Assembly (NCBI RefSeq): GCF_002786295.1
Contig: NZ_PGTC01000024.1
Coordinates: forward strand, 203,159-267,158
Reading direction: 5' to 3'
From: Pseudooceanicola marinus
GTDB lineage: Bacteria > Pseudomonadota > Alphaproteobacteria > Rhodobacterales > Rhodobacteraceae
DNA: 64,000 nucleotides
Part shown: positions 8,891 through 17,383 of the stretch, in pieces
How positions within the stretch are numbered: the first letter of the stretch is position 1
How the letters are laid out: every line of letters begins with the position of its first letter
The notes under the pieces: model-generated
What the model was told of the DNA's origin: nothing
What the model saw: only the letters and a program-made list of their open reading frames with translations
Database searches by the model: none
Translations under genes and position numbers: made by a program

Positions 8891-11846
8891 GCAGTCGCCC
8901 TCCTTCGGGATCGACGAAATGAGCCGGGACGACACGGGCGGGAATGTCCTGTCCTTCCAGCGGGTTGGCACAGCGGATCACCTCGCCCAGGCGCTGATCG
9001 CCCCGATCGAGGAAGCCGAGCGCGATGTAGCTCTCCACGTGGGGCGAGTAGCAGGCGGAGGTGATCCAGCCCTCGTCCGTCGCCAGCCCCTGCGCCACGC
9101 CCTCGGCAAAGAGATGGGCGCCCGCGGGCAGTTTCCCGGCCGGGTCCACGGGCTGCAGGCCGACCAGGCGGCGGCTGTCGCCCGCCAGCCCCTCGCGCCG
9201 CGACATCACCGCGCCGATCGCGTCCTTCTTGGCCGAGACCATCCGCCCCAGCCCCAGCATCGCCGCCGTGGTCTGGCCGTTCAGCTCGGCCCCCGCCGCA
9301 TGGCCCTTCTCGATCCGCAGCACCGCCAGCGCCTCGGTCCCGTAGGGGGTCACGCCCAGATCGGCGCCGCGTTCCATCAGCCGCTCCATCAGGGCATGAC
9401 CATAGCGGGCCGGCACCGCCAGCTCATAGGCCAGCTCCCCCGAGAAGGAGATCCGGAAGAGCCGCGCGGGCAACCCGCCGCAGACCGTCAGCGCGGCACA
9501 GGCCATGAAGGGGAAGGCGTCGTTCGACAGGTCGACCCCGTCTACCACCCGCTCCAGCAGGGCGCGCGATTTCGGCCCCGCCACGGCGATCTGCGCCCAG
9601 GCGTCGGTGGTGGAAATCAGGGTCACATCCAGCTCGGGCCAGAGGCACTGGCGCGCGAACTCCATCCTCTGGAAGACCAGGCCGGCGTTGCCGGTGGTCG
9701 TCGTCACAACGTAATGCCCGTCGCCCAGGCAGGCGCAGGTGCCGTCGTCGTAAACGAAGCCATCCTCGCGCAGCATCAGCCCATAGCGGACGCGCCCCGG
9801 TTTCAGAGTGCTGATCGTGTTGGCATAGATCCGGTCGAGGAAGGTGGCCGCATCCGGCCCCTGCACGTCGATCTTGCCCAGGGTGGTCACGTCGCACAGG
9901 CCCACGGCGGAGCGCACGGCCCGCGCCTCCCGGTCCACGCTTTGCCGCCAGTGGGTTTCGCCGGACTGCGCGTACCATTGGGCGCGCATCCATTGACCGA
10001 CCTCGACGAAGGTGGCGCCGTTGGCCTCGGCCCAGTGGTGCGTCGGCGTCAGGCGGCGGGGGCGGAAGTTGGCGCCGGTGTCGCCGCCGCCCAGCACCGA
10101 CAGGGCCACAGGGGTATAGGGCGGGCGGAAGACGGTGGTGCCCGTACGGGCGATGCCATTGCCCGTCAGCTCCGCCATCACCGCCAGGGCCGTCACGTTG
10201 GAGGTCTTGCCCTGGTCGGTCGCCATGCCCAGCGTGGTCCAGCGCTTCATGTGCTCGACCGAGCGCATGTTCTCCTGGTGCGACAGCTTGATGTCCTTGA
10301 CCGTCACGTCGTTCTGCAGATCGACCCAGGCGCGGCGCTTGCCCGGCACATGCCAGAGCGCGGCAATGGCCGAAGGTTCCTCCTCCGCCTGCGGCAAGGC
10401 GGGGGCGGTGGCCGTGCGATCCAGCTGCGCCAGCGCGGTCTGCGCGGCGCGGCGCCCGTCCGCCAGGGCGGCGATGGTGCTGCCGTGGCCACAGGCGGCC
10501 CCGGCCGGGATCAGACCGGCGGGGCCGTCGGGGCCGGGCAGGAAGGTCAGCCGTTCGCGATCCCAGACCGGACGCCCGCGGTGGTGCGAGGCCAGTTGCA
10601 CATTAGGGTTCCAGCCGCCCGCGACGCCCAGCACCCCGCAGGGGATCCAGCTGTCGCGACCATCGGCGGTGCGGATCTGCACCCGTCGCAGCCCGTGGCG
10701 CCCCTTGGTGCCGGTCACCATGGCGCCGGCGTGGGTGGTGTACTCGCCCAGGCTGCGCGCGCCGCTGCGGCTGTCGACCACGCCCGCCAGGGGCACGCCG
10801 CGGGCCAGCAGGGACTGGGCGGTGCGATGGCCGTCATCGTTGTTGGTGAAGATCAGCACCGGATCCGTGGCCCGCGCCTGCGGGGTCACCCCCCAGCGGT
10901 TGGCATAGGCGCGTAAGGAACCAGACAACAGCACCCCGGGGCGGTCGTTGTCGGCAAAGGGGATATGCCGTTCCGTCGCGCCGGTCGCCATGATCGCGCG
11001 CTTCGCGGTGATCCGCCACAGGGTCTGACGCACGCGGGTCCCGGGTGTGGGCAGGTGGTCCGACACCCGTTCGACCGCGCCGTAGATGCCGTGATCGTAG
11101 ACGCCGAAGACCGTGGTGCGCGGCATCAGCCGGACGTTGGGCAGCGCGGCCAGCTCGTCCAGCACCTGGGCCACCCATTGGGTCGCGGGCGCGCCATCCA
11201 GAAGCCCGCCTTCGGCCAGCAGGCGCCCGCCCATGCGCGCGTCCTCGTCGGCCAGAACCACCTCGGCCCCGGCCCGCGCTGCGGTCAGCGCGGCCATCAG
11301 CCCGGCCGCGCCCGCGCCGATCACCAGCAGGTCGGGGTGCAGGTAGCCCCGGTCATAGCTGTCGGGATCAGCCTGCATCGACAGCTTGCCCAGACCGGCG
11401 GCGCGGCGGATCGCAGGTTCGTACAGCTTTTCCCAGAAGGCGCGCGGCCACATGAAGGTCTTGTAGTAGAACCCCGCCGAGAGGAAGGGCGCCGCCAGGT
11501 CGTTCACCGCCATCAGGTCGTGTTTCAAGCCCCCGACGTGGTTCTGACTGCCGGCCTCCAGCCCGTCGAACAGCTCCACCATGGTGGCGCGGGTGTTGGG
11601 TTCGGCACGCGCCCCGCTGCGCAGGGTGACCAGCGCGTTCGGCTCTTCGGACCCGGCAGAGAAGATGCCGCGCGGGCGGTGGTACTTGAAGCTGCGCCCG
11701 ACCAGCTGCACGCCATTGGCCATCAGGGCGGAGGCGAGCGTGTCACCGGCGAAACCCTGGTAGGGCCGCCCGTCGAAGGTGAAGGACAGCGGGCGGTTAC
11801 GGTCGATCAGCGCGTCGCGGCTTTGCGAGAGGTCCAGGCGGCTCAT
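8883..11846 (-). CDS. soxA: Sarcosine oxidase alpha subunit-type protein
   Basis: A 987-residue two-part subunit, the usual size. The N-terminal region has a 2Fe-2S-ferredoxin-like fold without cluster (SFTFDGRPYQGFAGDTLASAL, RSFKYHRPRGI), then an NAD-binding Rossmann domain (VIGAGAAGLMAALTAARAG near residue 175). The C-terminal 380 residues are a GcvT/aminomethyltransferase-like, tetrahydrofolate-binding domain (VGLCDVTTLGKIDVQGPDA, ISFSGELAYEL, YGTEALAVLRIEKGH). In the complex it holds NAD+ and passes the methyl carbon to tetrahydrofolate. The start overlaps the soxD stop (ATGA) and the end overlaps soxG. Confidence 0.94.
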   Translation of the reverse strand: MSRLDLSQSRDALIDRNRPLSFTFDGRPYQGFAGDTLASALMANGVQLVGRSFKYHRPRGIFSAGSEEPNALVTLRSGARAEPNTRATMVELFDGLEAGSQNHVGGLKHDLMAVNDLAAPFLSAGFYYKTFMWPRAFWEKLYEPAIRRAAGLGKLSMQADPDSYDRGYLHPDLLVIGAGAAGLMAALTAARAGAEVVLADEDARMGGRLLAEGGLLDGAPATQWVAQVLDELAALPNVRLMPRTTVFGVYDHGIYGAVERVSDHLPTPGTRVRQTLWRITAKRAIMATGATERHIPFADNDRPGVLLSGSLRAYANRWGVTPQARATDPVLIFTNNDDGHRTAQSLLARGVPLAGVVDSRSGARSLGEYTTHAGAMVTGTKGRHGLRRVQIRTADGRDSWIPCGVLGVAGGWNPNVQLASHHRGRPVWDRERLTFLPGPDGPAGLIPAGAACGHGSTIAALADGRRAAQTALAQLDRTATAPALPQAEEEPSAIAALWHVPGKRRAWVDLQNDVTVKDIKLSHQENMRSVEHMKRWTTLGMATDQGKTSNVTALAVMAELTGNGIARTGTTVFRPPYTPVALSVLGGGDTGANFRPRRLTPTHHWAEANGATFVEVGQWMRAQWYAQSGETHWRQSVDREARAVRSAVGLCDVTTLGKIDVQGPDAATFLDRIYANTISTLKPGRVRYGLMLREDGFVYDDGTCACLGDGHYVVTTTTGNAGLVFQRMEFARQCLWPELDVTLISTTDAWAQIAVAGPKSRALLERVVDGVDLSNDAFPFMACAALTVCGGLPARLFRISFSGELAYELAVPARYGHALMERLMERGADLGVTPYGTEALAVLRIEKGHAAGAELNGQTTAAMLGLGRMVSAKKDAIGAVMSRREGLAGDSRRLVGLQPVDPAGKLPAGAHLFAEGVAQGLATDEGWITSACYSPHVESYIALGFLDRGDQRLGEVIRCANPLEGQDIPARVVPAHFVDPEGGRLRD

Positions 11847-12118
11847 GCGGTCCCTCCCAGCTTCACGTCGCGGGCCAGCTCGGCGCCCAGGATCTCATGG
11901 GTCAGGGTGTTGCGGGTGACCACCAGCCAGGAGCGGTCGCCCTGTTCGTGGAACCACAGCTCGCGGTGCACACTCGCCGGGTTGTCGCGCAGGTAGACGT
12001 AATCGGCGAAGGCCGCTTCGCCCGCCGCCGGGTCGGGGCGGTTCAGAAGGGCGGCATCGCCGAGATAGGTGAACTCCTGCGCGTCTCGCAGGCCCAGAAG
12101 GGGATGGGGGATCAGCAT
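11843..12118 (-). CDS. soxD: Sarcosine oxidase delta subunit-type protein lacking the zinc cysteines
   Basis: A 91-residue protein in the delta position, beginning MLIPHPLLGLRDAQEF and carrying HRELWFHEQGDRSW near residue 50. In characterised sarcosine oxidases the delta subunit binds zinc through CPxCG near the N-terminus and a His-x3-Cys in the HxxGCRxW region. Here CPxCG reads HPLLG and HxxGCR reads HEQGDR, so all three cysteine ligands are gone and only the His remains. The rest of the fold pattern, length and gene order are normal, which argues for a working but zinc-free subunit rather than decay. It lies 7 bp after soxB and overlaps soxA (ATGA). Confidence 0.88.
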   Translation of the reverse strand: MLIPHPLLGLRDAQEFTYLGDAALLNRPDPAAGEAAFADYVYLRDNPASVHRELWFHEQGDRSWLVVTRNTLTHEILGAELARDVKLGGTA

Positions 12119-12125
12119 CGGGACC

Positions 12126-13376
12126 TCAGTGCAGGTTGGGTTGCGCGCCAGCGCCGCGTTCGTCGATCAGGTGACCGCGCGCGAAACGGTCCAGGCGGAA
12201 GGCGGTGGCGGTGTCGTGGGGCGTGTCGGTGGCCAGCAGATGCGCGAAGACATGGCCCGAAGCGGGCGTGGCCTTGAAGCCGCCGTAGCACCAGCCGCCG
12301 TTGAAATAGAGGCCCTCGACCGGCGTCCGGTCGATGATCGGCGAGCCGTCCATGGACATGTCCATCAGCCCGCCCCAGCTTCGCAGCAGCCGGGCGCGGC
12401 CGATCATCGGCATCAGGGCCATGCCGCCCTCGGCCACATCCTCGACCACCGGCAGGTTGCCGCGCTGCGCGTAGGAATTGTAGCCGTCGATATCACCGCC
12501 GAAGACCAGCCCGCCCTTGTCGGACTGGCTGATGTAGAAATGCCCGGCGCCGAAGGTGATGACCCCGGGGATCACCGGCTTCAGCCCCTCGGTGACGAAG
12601 GCCTGCAACACGTGGCTTTCGATCGGCAGACGCAGCCCGGCCATGGCCATCACCCGCCCCGAGCTGCCCGCCACCGCGACGCCGACCTTGCCCGCACCGA
12701 TGTAGCCGCGCGAGGTCTCGACACCCCGCACCTGACCACCTTCGATGCGAAAGCCCGTGACCTCGCAGTTCTGGATGATGTCGACGCCCATCCGGTCAGC
12801 CGCCCGGGCATAGCCCCAGGCGACGCCATCGTGCCGCGCCGTGCCCGCGCGGGTCTGCATCAGCCCGCCCTTGATGGGAAAACGCGCGTTATCGTAGTTC
12901 AGGAAGGGCACCATCTGGCGCAGCGCGTCGCGGTCCAGCAGCCGCGCGCCCGCGCCGGTCAGCATCATGGAATTGCCCCGCCGCCGGAAGCTGTCGCGCT
13001 GCGCATCGCTGTGGATCAGGTTGATGATGCCGCGCTGGCTGACCATCGAGTTGAAGTTCAGGTCCTGCTCCTGCCGTTCCCAGTGCTGCATCGACAGCTC
13101 GTAGAAGGGCTGGTTGCCGGGCAGCAGGTAGTTCGACCGGATGATCGTGGTGTTGCGCCCGATGTTGCCACCGCCCAGCCAGCCCTTTTCCAGCACCGCC
13201 ACGCGATGCCGGCCATAGAGTTTCGCCAGGAAATAGGCCGTCGCCAGGCCATGACCGCCGCCGCCCACGATGACGATGTCGTATTGCGCCCGCGGCGCCG
13301 GATCGCGCCACAGCGGCCCCCAGCCCCTGTGGCCGGTCAGCGCTTCCTTGATGACGCGGAACCCGGAGAATCCCAT
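12126..13376 (-). CDS. soxB: Sarcosine oxidase beta subunit-type protein (FAD/FMN)
   Basis: A 416-residue flavoprotein of the DAO family, the catalytic subunit. It shows the dinucleotide-binding loop IVIVGGGGHGLATAYFLAK near residue 37 and TARHDGVAWGYARAAD, whose His in RHD corresponds to the residue that binds FMN covalently in the family. NGGWCYGGFKATPASG near the C-terminus is the usual FAD-contact region. I chose ATG 13376, preceded by aagga, over the longer frame that would run into the regulatory region. It is the first gene of a five-gene operon (soxB-D-A-G-dipeptidase). The alternative is MgdA of N-methylglutamate dehydrogenase. Confidence 0.93.
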   Translation of the reverse strand: MGFSGFRVIKEALTGHRGWGPLWRDPAPRAQYDIVIVGGGGHGLATAYFLAKLYGRHRVAVLEKGWLGGGNIGRNTTIIRSNYLLPGNQPFYELSMQHWERQEQDLNFNSMVSQRGIINLIHSDAQRDSFRRRGNSMMLTGAGARLLDRDALRQMVPFLNYDNARFPIKGGLMQTRAGTARHDGVAWGYARAADRMGVDIIQNCEVTGFRIEGGQVRGVETSRGYIGAGKVGVAVAGSSGRVMAMAGLRLPIESHVLQAFVTEGLKPVIPGVITFGAGHFYISQSDKGGLVFGGDIDGYNSYAQRGNLPVVEDVAEGGMALMPMIGRARLLRSWGGLMDMSMDGSPIIDRTPVEGLYFNGGWCYGGFKATPASGHVFAHLLATDTPHDTATAFRLDRFARGHLIDERGAGAQPNLH

Positions 13377-13430
13377 CTGCTGCTCCTTGCTGCTGCGCCC
13401 TTGATCTAGCCGCGCGGGCCGCGCAGTGTA

Positions 13431-13468
13431 TTGCGGAAAACAGTCATTATATTTCGGAAAAGGGTCAT
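13431..13468. promoter_or_regulatory. Candidate AraC/GlxA operator: 17-bp direct repeat, 21-bp spacing
   Basis: Two copies of a 17-bp word stand in tandem, TTGCGGAAAACAGTCAT (13431-13447) and TTTCGGAAAAGGGTCAT (13452-13468), matching at 14 of 17 positions and spaced 21 bp, or two helical turns. AraC-family proteins read such direct half-sites. The site lies in the 94-bp gap between divergent soxB and the GlxA-type regulator, ending 2 bp before the regulator's start codon, so autorepression is also possible. Confidence 0.6.
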
Positions 13469-13470
13469 AC

Positions 13471-14427
13471 ATGCCGCCCAAGCGCATCGGCTTCGTCCTG
13501 GTCGACGGCTACGCTATGATGAGTACCGCCGCCGCGATGGAACCGCTCAGGGCGGCGAACCTGTTCTCGGACGGGCCCCTGTACGACATCGTGCCCCTGT
13601 CGCGGCAGGGCGGGCCGGTGGCCTCGTCGCTGCCCTTCACCATCGAAACCACGGCGCTTGCGCGGGCGCGCGGTCCCTTCGACCTGGTCTTCGTGGTGGC
13701 GGGGGGCGATCCACTGGCTCTGAACGATCCGACCCTCCTGGCCTGGTTGCGCCGGCTGGATGCCGCGGGGGTGCCCCTGGGGGGCATCTCCGGCGGGGCG
13801 GCGATCCTGGCGCAGGCCGGGCTGATGGCCGCGCGCCGCTTCACCGTACACTGGCACCACCTGGAGGAACTCCACGCCCTGTCACCCGATTTCCTGCTGG
13901 AACGGCGCCTCTTCGTCATCGACCGGGATCGCTACAGCTGCGCGGGGGGCACCGCGCCGCTGGACATGATGCAGGCGATCCTGGCGCGTGATCACGGTAC
14001 CGCCTTTGCGCGGCGCATCGCCGACTGGTTCATCCAGACCCAGATCCGCCCGGCGGACGCGCCGCAGCAGGCCGGGATCAGCGCCCGCTACGGCGCCCTG
14101 CCCCGGCCTGTAATGGAGGCGCTGGAGCTGATGGAGACCCACCAGGCGGATCCGCTGGACCTGGGCCAGATCGCCGCCCTGGTCGGCCTGTCGCCCCGGC
14201 AGCTGCAACGCCAGTTCGACGCCGCCCTCGGCCGTTCGGTGATCCGCGCCTACCGCGAAATGCGCCTGACCACGGCCCGGGAGCTGTTGCGAAACTCGCG
14301 CCTGCCGATGGGTGAAGTGGCTGCGATCACGGGGTTTTCCACGCCTCCCGTCTTCTCCGACAGCTACCGCGCCCACTATGGCGAGGCGCCGCGCGACACC
14401 CGCCGGGCCGCGCAACAGGCGTCCTGA
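13471..14427 (+). CDS. GlxA/GbdR-type AraC-family transcriptional regulator
   Basis: A 318-residue regulator with an N-terminal DJ-1/PfpI (class I amidotransferase-like) domain, about residues 5-180 (FVLVDGYAMMSTAAAMEPLRA, GGISGGAAILAQAGLM, VHWHHLEEL), and a C-terminal double helix-turn-helix AraC domain (LGQIAALVGLSPRQLQRQF, MGEVAAITGFSTPPVFSDSY). This architecture is that of GbdR and CdhR, which sense glycine betaine, dimethylglycine or carnitine. The start MPPKRIGF at 13471 is preferred since an upstream extension would cross the repeat. It diverges from soxB and is the likely activator of the sox operon. Confidence 0.9.
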   Translation: MPPKRIGFVLVDGYAMMSTAAAMEPLRAANLFSDGPLYDIVPLSRQGGPVASSLPFTIETTALARARGPFDLVFVVAGGDPLALNDPTLLAWLRRLDAAGVPLGGISGGAAILAQAGLMAARRFTVHWHHLEELHALSPDFLLERRLFVIDRDRYSCAGGTAPLDMMQAILARDHGTAFARRIADWFIQTQIRPADAPQQAGISARYGALPRPVMEALELMETHQADPLDLGQIAALVGLSPRQLQRQFDAALGRSVIRAYREMRLTTARELLRNSRLPMGEVAAITGFSTPPVFSDSYRAHYGEAPRDTRRAAQQAS

Positions 14428-14544
14428 TGTCCCGACGGAAGTGTGGCGTATTTTAGGGGTCTGCCCAGTTGTTAGCCCGCTGTTAAGGCCGCGCCCTTAG
14501 CCCTGAGGCACGACAAAAGGTCGATGCAGCAGAAAGGCGTATTC

Positions 14545-15846
14545 ATGACAATTTCCTCGTCCCTCAACGCGGGCGTCGCGGGTCTGCAGACGAATGCCAC
14601 CCGTCTCGCGGCCATTGCCGACAATATCGCCAACTCTTCCACCTTCGGGTACAAGCGGGTCCAGACGGACTTCAGCTCGCTGGTGCTGGGCGATTCCGGC
14701 GGCGGCTATACCGCGGGTGGCGTGCGCGCCTCGACCATGCGGCTGGTGGACCAGCGGCGGTCCATCGTGCCCACCGACAACCCCACCGATCTGGCCGTGC
14801 GCGAACGCGGCATGCTGCCCGTGGCCCTGTCGACCGAGATTGCCGCCACCGGGACCTTCGACGAGATGCTGCTGACCTCGACCGGGTCCTTCCGCATGGA
14901 TGCCGACGGCTTCCTGAAGACGGAGACCGGGCTGATCCTGCTGGGCTGGCCCGCCAATGGCGACGGCAGCTTCCCCAATGTCCCGCGGGAGACCTCCAGC
15001 GCCCTGGTGCCGGTGCAGATCGACCCGTCGACCTATGCCGGCAACCCGACCACCTCCATCGACATGGGGGTGAACCTGCCCGCGACCGAGACCGAGGATA
15101 CCGCCAGCGGTGACCCGCTTGAGGTGACGATTGAATACTACGACAACCTGGGCAAGCCCGAGACGCTGACGGTGGTCTTCACCCCCGATGTCAGCGGGCC
15201 CGGCGCCGGCAACATCTGGTCGATGGAGATCACCGACAGCGCCACTGCGGCGGTGGTCGGCGAATATGACCTGACCTTCAACGACAGCCGCACCGCCGGC
15301 GGCACCCTGGCCGATGCCACGCTGACCGGCGTCGGTACCGCCTATGACCCCGGCACCGGTACCGTTGTCATCAACGTCGCCAGCGGTCCGATCGAGATCG
15401 ATCTTGGTCTCTACGGCGAGGGCGGCGGCCTCAGCCAGCTGGGTGATGATTTCGCGCCCACGGGCATCAACAAGGACGGCTCCGCCGTGTCCAACATGAC
15501 CGGAGTGGAGGTGGACGCGAACGGCTACGTGCGTGCTTTCTTCGAAAGCGGTGAGGCGCTGGTGCTCTACCAGGTGCCGCTGGCTGATGTGACCAACGTC
15601 AACGGGATGAAGTCGCTGGACTACCAGACCTACAAGCCCACCCCGGACAGCGGCGGCTTCTACCTCTGGGATGCCGGTGACGGTCCGACCGGTGACATCG
15701 TCGCCTACGCCCGCGAGGAATCGGGCACCGATGTCGCGGGAGAGCTGACCGACATGATCCGCACCCAACGCGCCTATTCCTCCAACGCCAAGGTCTTCCA
15801 GACCGTCGACGAGATGCTGCAGGAAACCACAAACATCAAGCGATAA
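14545..15846 (+). CDS. flgE: Flagellar hook protein FlgE
   Basis: A 433-residue hook subunit. The rod/hook N-terminal signature is clear (SSLNAGVAGLQTNATRLAAIADNIANSSTFGYKR spans residues 4-37; key part ADNIANSSTFGYK), and the C-terminal heptad region ends MIRTQRAYSSNAKVFQTVDEML. Between them lies a Thr/Gly/Asp-rich variable domain typical of exported hook proteins. I start at ATG 14545; an upstream in-frame ATG adds seven residues with no ribosome site of its own. It heads the block flgE-flgK-flgL-flgI, which probably forms one operon. Confidence 0.93.
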   Translation: MTISSSLNAGVAGLQTNATRLAAIADNIANSSTFGYKRVQTDFSSLVLGDSGGGYTAGGVRASTMRLVDQRRSIVPTDNPTDLAVRERGMLPVALSTEIAATGTFDEMLLTSTGSFRMDADGFLKTETGLILLGWPANGDGSFPNVPRETSSALVPVQIDPSTYAGNPTTSIDMGVNLPATETEDTASGDPLEVTIEYYDNLGKPETLTVVFTPDVSGPGAGNIWSMEITDSATAAVVGEYDLTFNDSRTAGGTLADATLTGVGTAYDPGTGTVVINVASGPIEIDLGLYGEGGGLSQLGDDFAPTGINKDGSAVSNMTGVEVDANGYVRAFFESGEALVLYQVPLADVTNVNGMKSLDYQTYKPTPDSGGFYLWDAGDGPTGDIVAYAREESGTDVAGELTDMIRTQRAYSSNAKVFQTVDEMLQETTNIKR

Positions 15847-15922
15847 CAGCGGCTTGACCCCGAGTCGCCACCCTGGCGGCGGCTCGCGAACAGGAAGGCC
15901 CACAAACAGGAAGGTCTGATTC

Positions 15923-17380
15923 ATGTCCCTCTCCGGCGCCCTGTCCAACGCCCTGTCCGGCCTGACCGCGACCGCGCGCAACTCCTCCGTCACCGCCTCG
16001 AACATCTCGAATGCGATGACCGAGGGCTACGCCCGCCGCACGCTGGAAACCTCTGCCCGCTCCACCGGGTCCTACGGCGGGGTCCAAGTGGACGGCGTGG
16101 TGCGCCACGTCGATCACGGGCTGGTGGCCGACCGGCGGGAGGCCAATTCCGCCCTGCAGCAAAGCGACACGATCAGCCAGTTCTACTCCCGTGTCGAGGA
16201 TCTTCTGGGCACGCCGGAGGATGGGGCCTCCCTTTCCGGTCGGCTGACCAACTTCGAAAGCGCGCTGATCGCCTCGGCCTCGCGCCCGGACCTGTCGGAA
16301 CGGCTGACGACCACGCTCTACGCCGCCCAGGACGTGGTGGACGCCTTCCGCCGCATCAGCGACGGCATCCAGGACATTCGGATGGAGGCAGACGCGGAAA
16401 TCGACAGCTCCGTCACCCGGATGAATACCCTGCTCGACCAGGTCGCCGATCTGAACACCGGCATCAACAAGGCCCGGATGACCGGCGGCGACCCGAATTC
16501 CCTGATCGATCATCGCCAGGCGGTCATCGACGAACTGTCGGAGTACATCCCCGTCATCGAGGTCGCGCGCGCCAATGACACCGTCGCGCTCTATTCCGCC
16601 GGCGGGGCGATCCTGCTCGACGGCTCCTCCGCGGTGGAGTTCGGCTTCACCCGCACCAACATGATCACCGCCAACATGACCCAAGGCGCCGGCCTGCTGT
16701 CGGGGCTGACGATCAACGGTGTCGCCATCGACACCGAGGACGACCGTAGCCCGATCCTGGGCGGGCGGCTGGCCGCCCTGTTCCGCGCCCGTGACAGTCT
16801 GGCGGAAGGGGCCCAGGCCCGAATCGATTCCGCCGCCCGCGACCTGGTCGAACGCTTCCAGGACCCGGCGCTGGACCCGACGCTGCTGCCCGGCGACGCA
16901 GGTCTGTTCACCGATGGCGGCGGGGCCTTCCTGCCCGCCGACGAGGTGGGCCTTGCCGGCCGGCTGCAGATCAACGCTGCCGTGGACCCGGCACAGGGTG
17001 GCGAAACCTGGCGGCTGCGCGACGGGATCAATGCGGGCGCCCAGGGACCGGTCTCTGATGCCGCCCTGCTGCAGGACATGCTCTCCGCCCTGGCGGTGAA
17101 ACGCCCCCCCGCCTCCGGCCCCTTCGCCACCTCCGGCCTGTCGGCCCCGGATCTGGCCTCCTCGCTGATCTCCATGGCCGGCACGGAACGCCATCTCGCC
17201 GAACAGAGCCTCAGCTTCGCCACCACCCGCGAGGCGGAGCTGAAGGCGCGACTGCTCTCCGACGGCGTCGACACCGATGAGGAAATGCAGCGCCTGCTTC
17301 TGATTGAACAGACCTACGGCGCCAATGCCCGCCTGGTGCAAACCATCGAGGACCTCCTCGACCGACTGATGAGTATCTGA
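15923..17380 (+). CDS. flgK: Flagellar hook-associated protein 1, FlgK
   Basis: A 485-residue hook-filament junction protein. The N-terminus MSLSGALSNALSGL with SNISNAMTEGYARR is the standard FlgK start, and the C-terminal helix RLLLIEQTYGANARLVQTIEDLLDRLMSI pattern (last 29 residues) matches the D0 region. The stop is followed after 3 bp by flgL. An aggaag stretch stands upstream of the ATG. Exported by the flagellar type III apparatus; no cleavable signal peptide, as expected. Confidence 0.93.
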   Translation: MSLSGALSNALSGLTATARNSSVTASNISNAMTEGYARRTLETSARSTGSYGGVQVDGVVRHVDHGLVADRREANSALQQSDTISQFYSRVEDLLGTPEDGASLSGRLTNFESALIASASRPDLSERLTTTLYAAQDVVDAFRRISDGIQDIRMEADAEIDSSVTRMNTLLDQVADLNTGINKARMTGGDPNSLIDHRQAVIDELSEYIPVIEVARANDTVALYSAGGAILLDGSSAVEFGFTRTNMITANMTQGAGLLSGLTINGVAIDTEDDRSPILGGRLAALFRARDSLAEGAQARIDSAARDLVERFQDPALDPTLLPGDAGLFTDGGGAFLPADEVGLAGRLQINAAVDPAQGGETWRLRDGINAGAQGPVSDAALLQDMLSALAVKRPPASGPFATSGLSAPDLASSLISMAGTERHLAEQSLSFATTREAELKARLLSDGVDTDEEMQRLLLIEQTYGANARLVQTIEDLLDRLMSI

Positions 17381-17383
17381 GCC

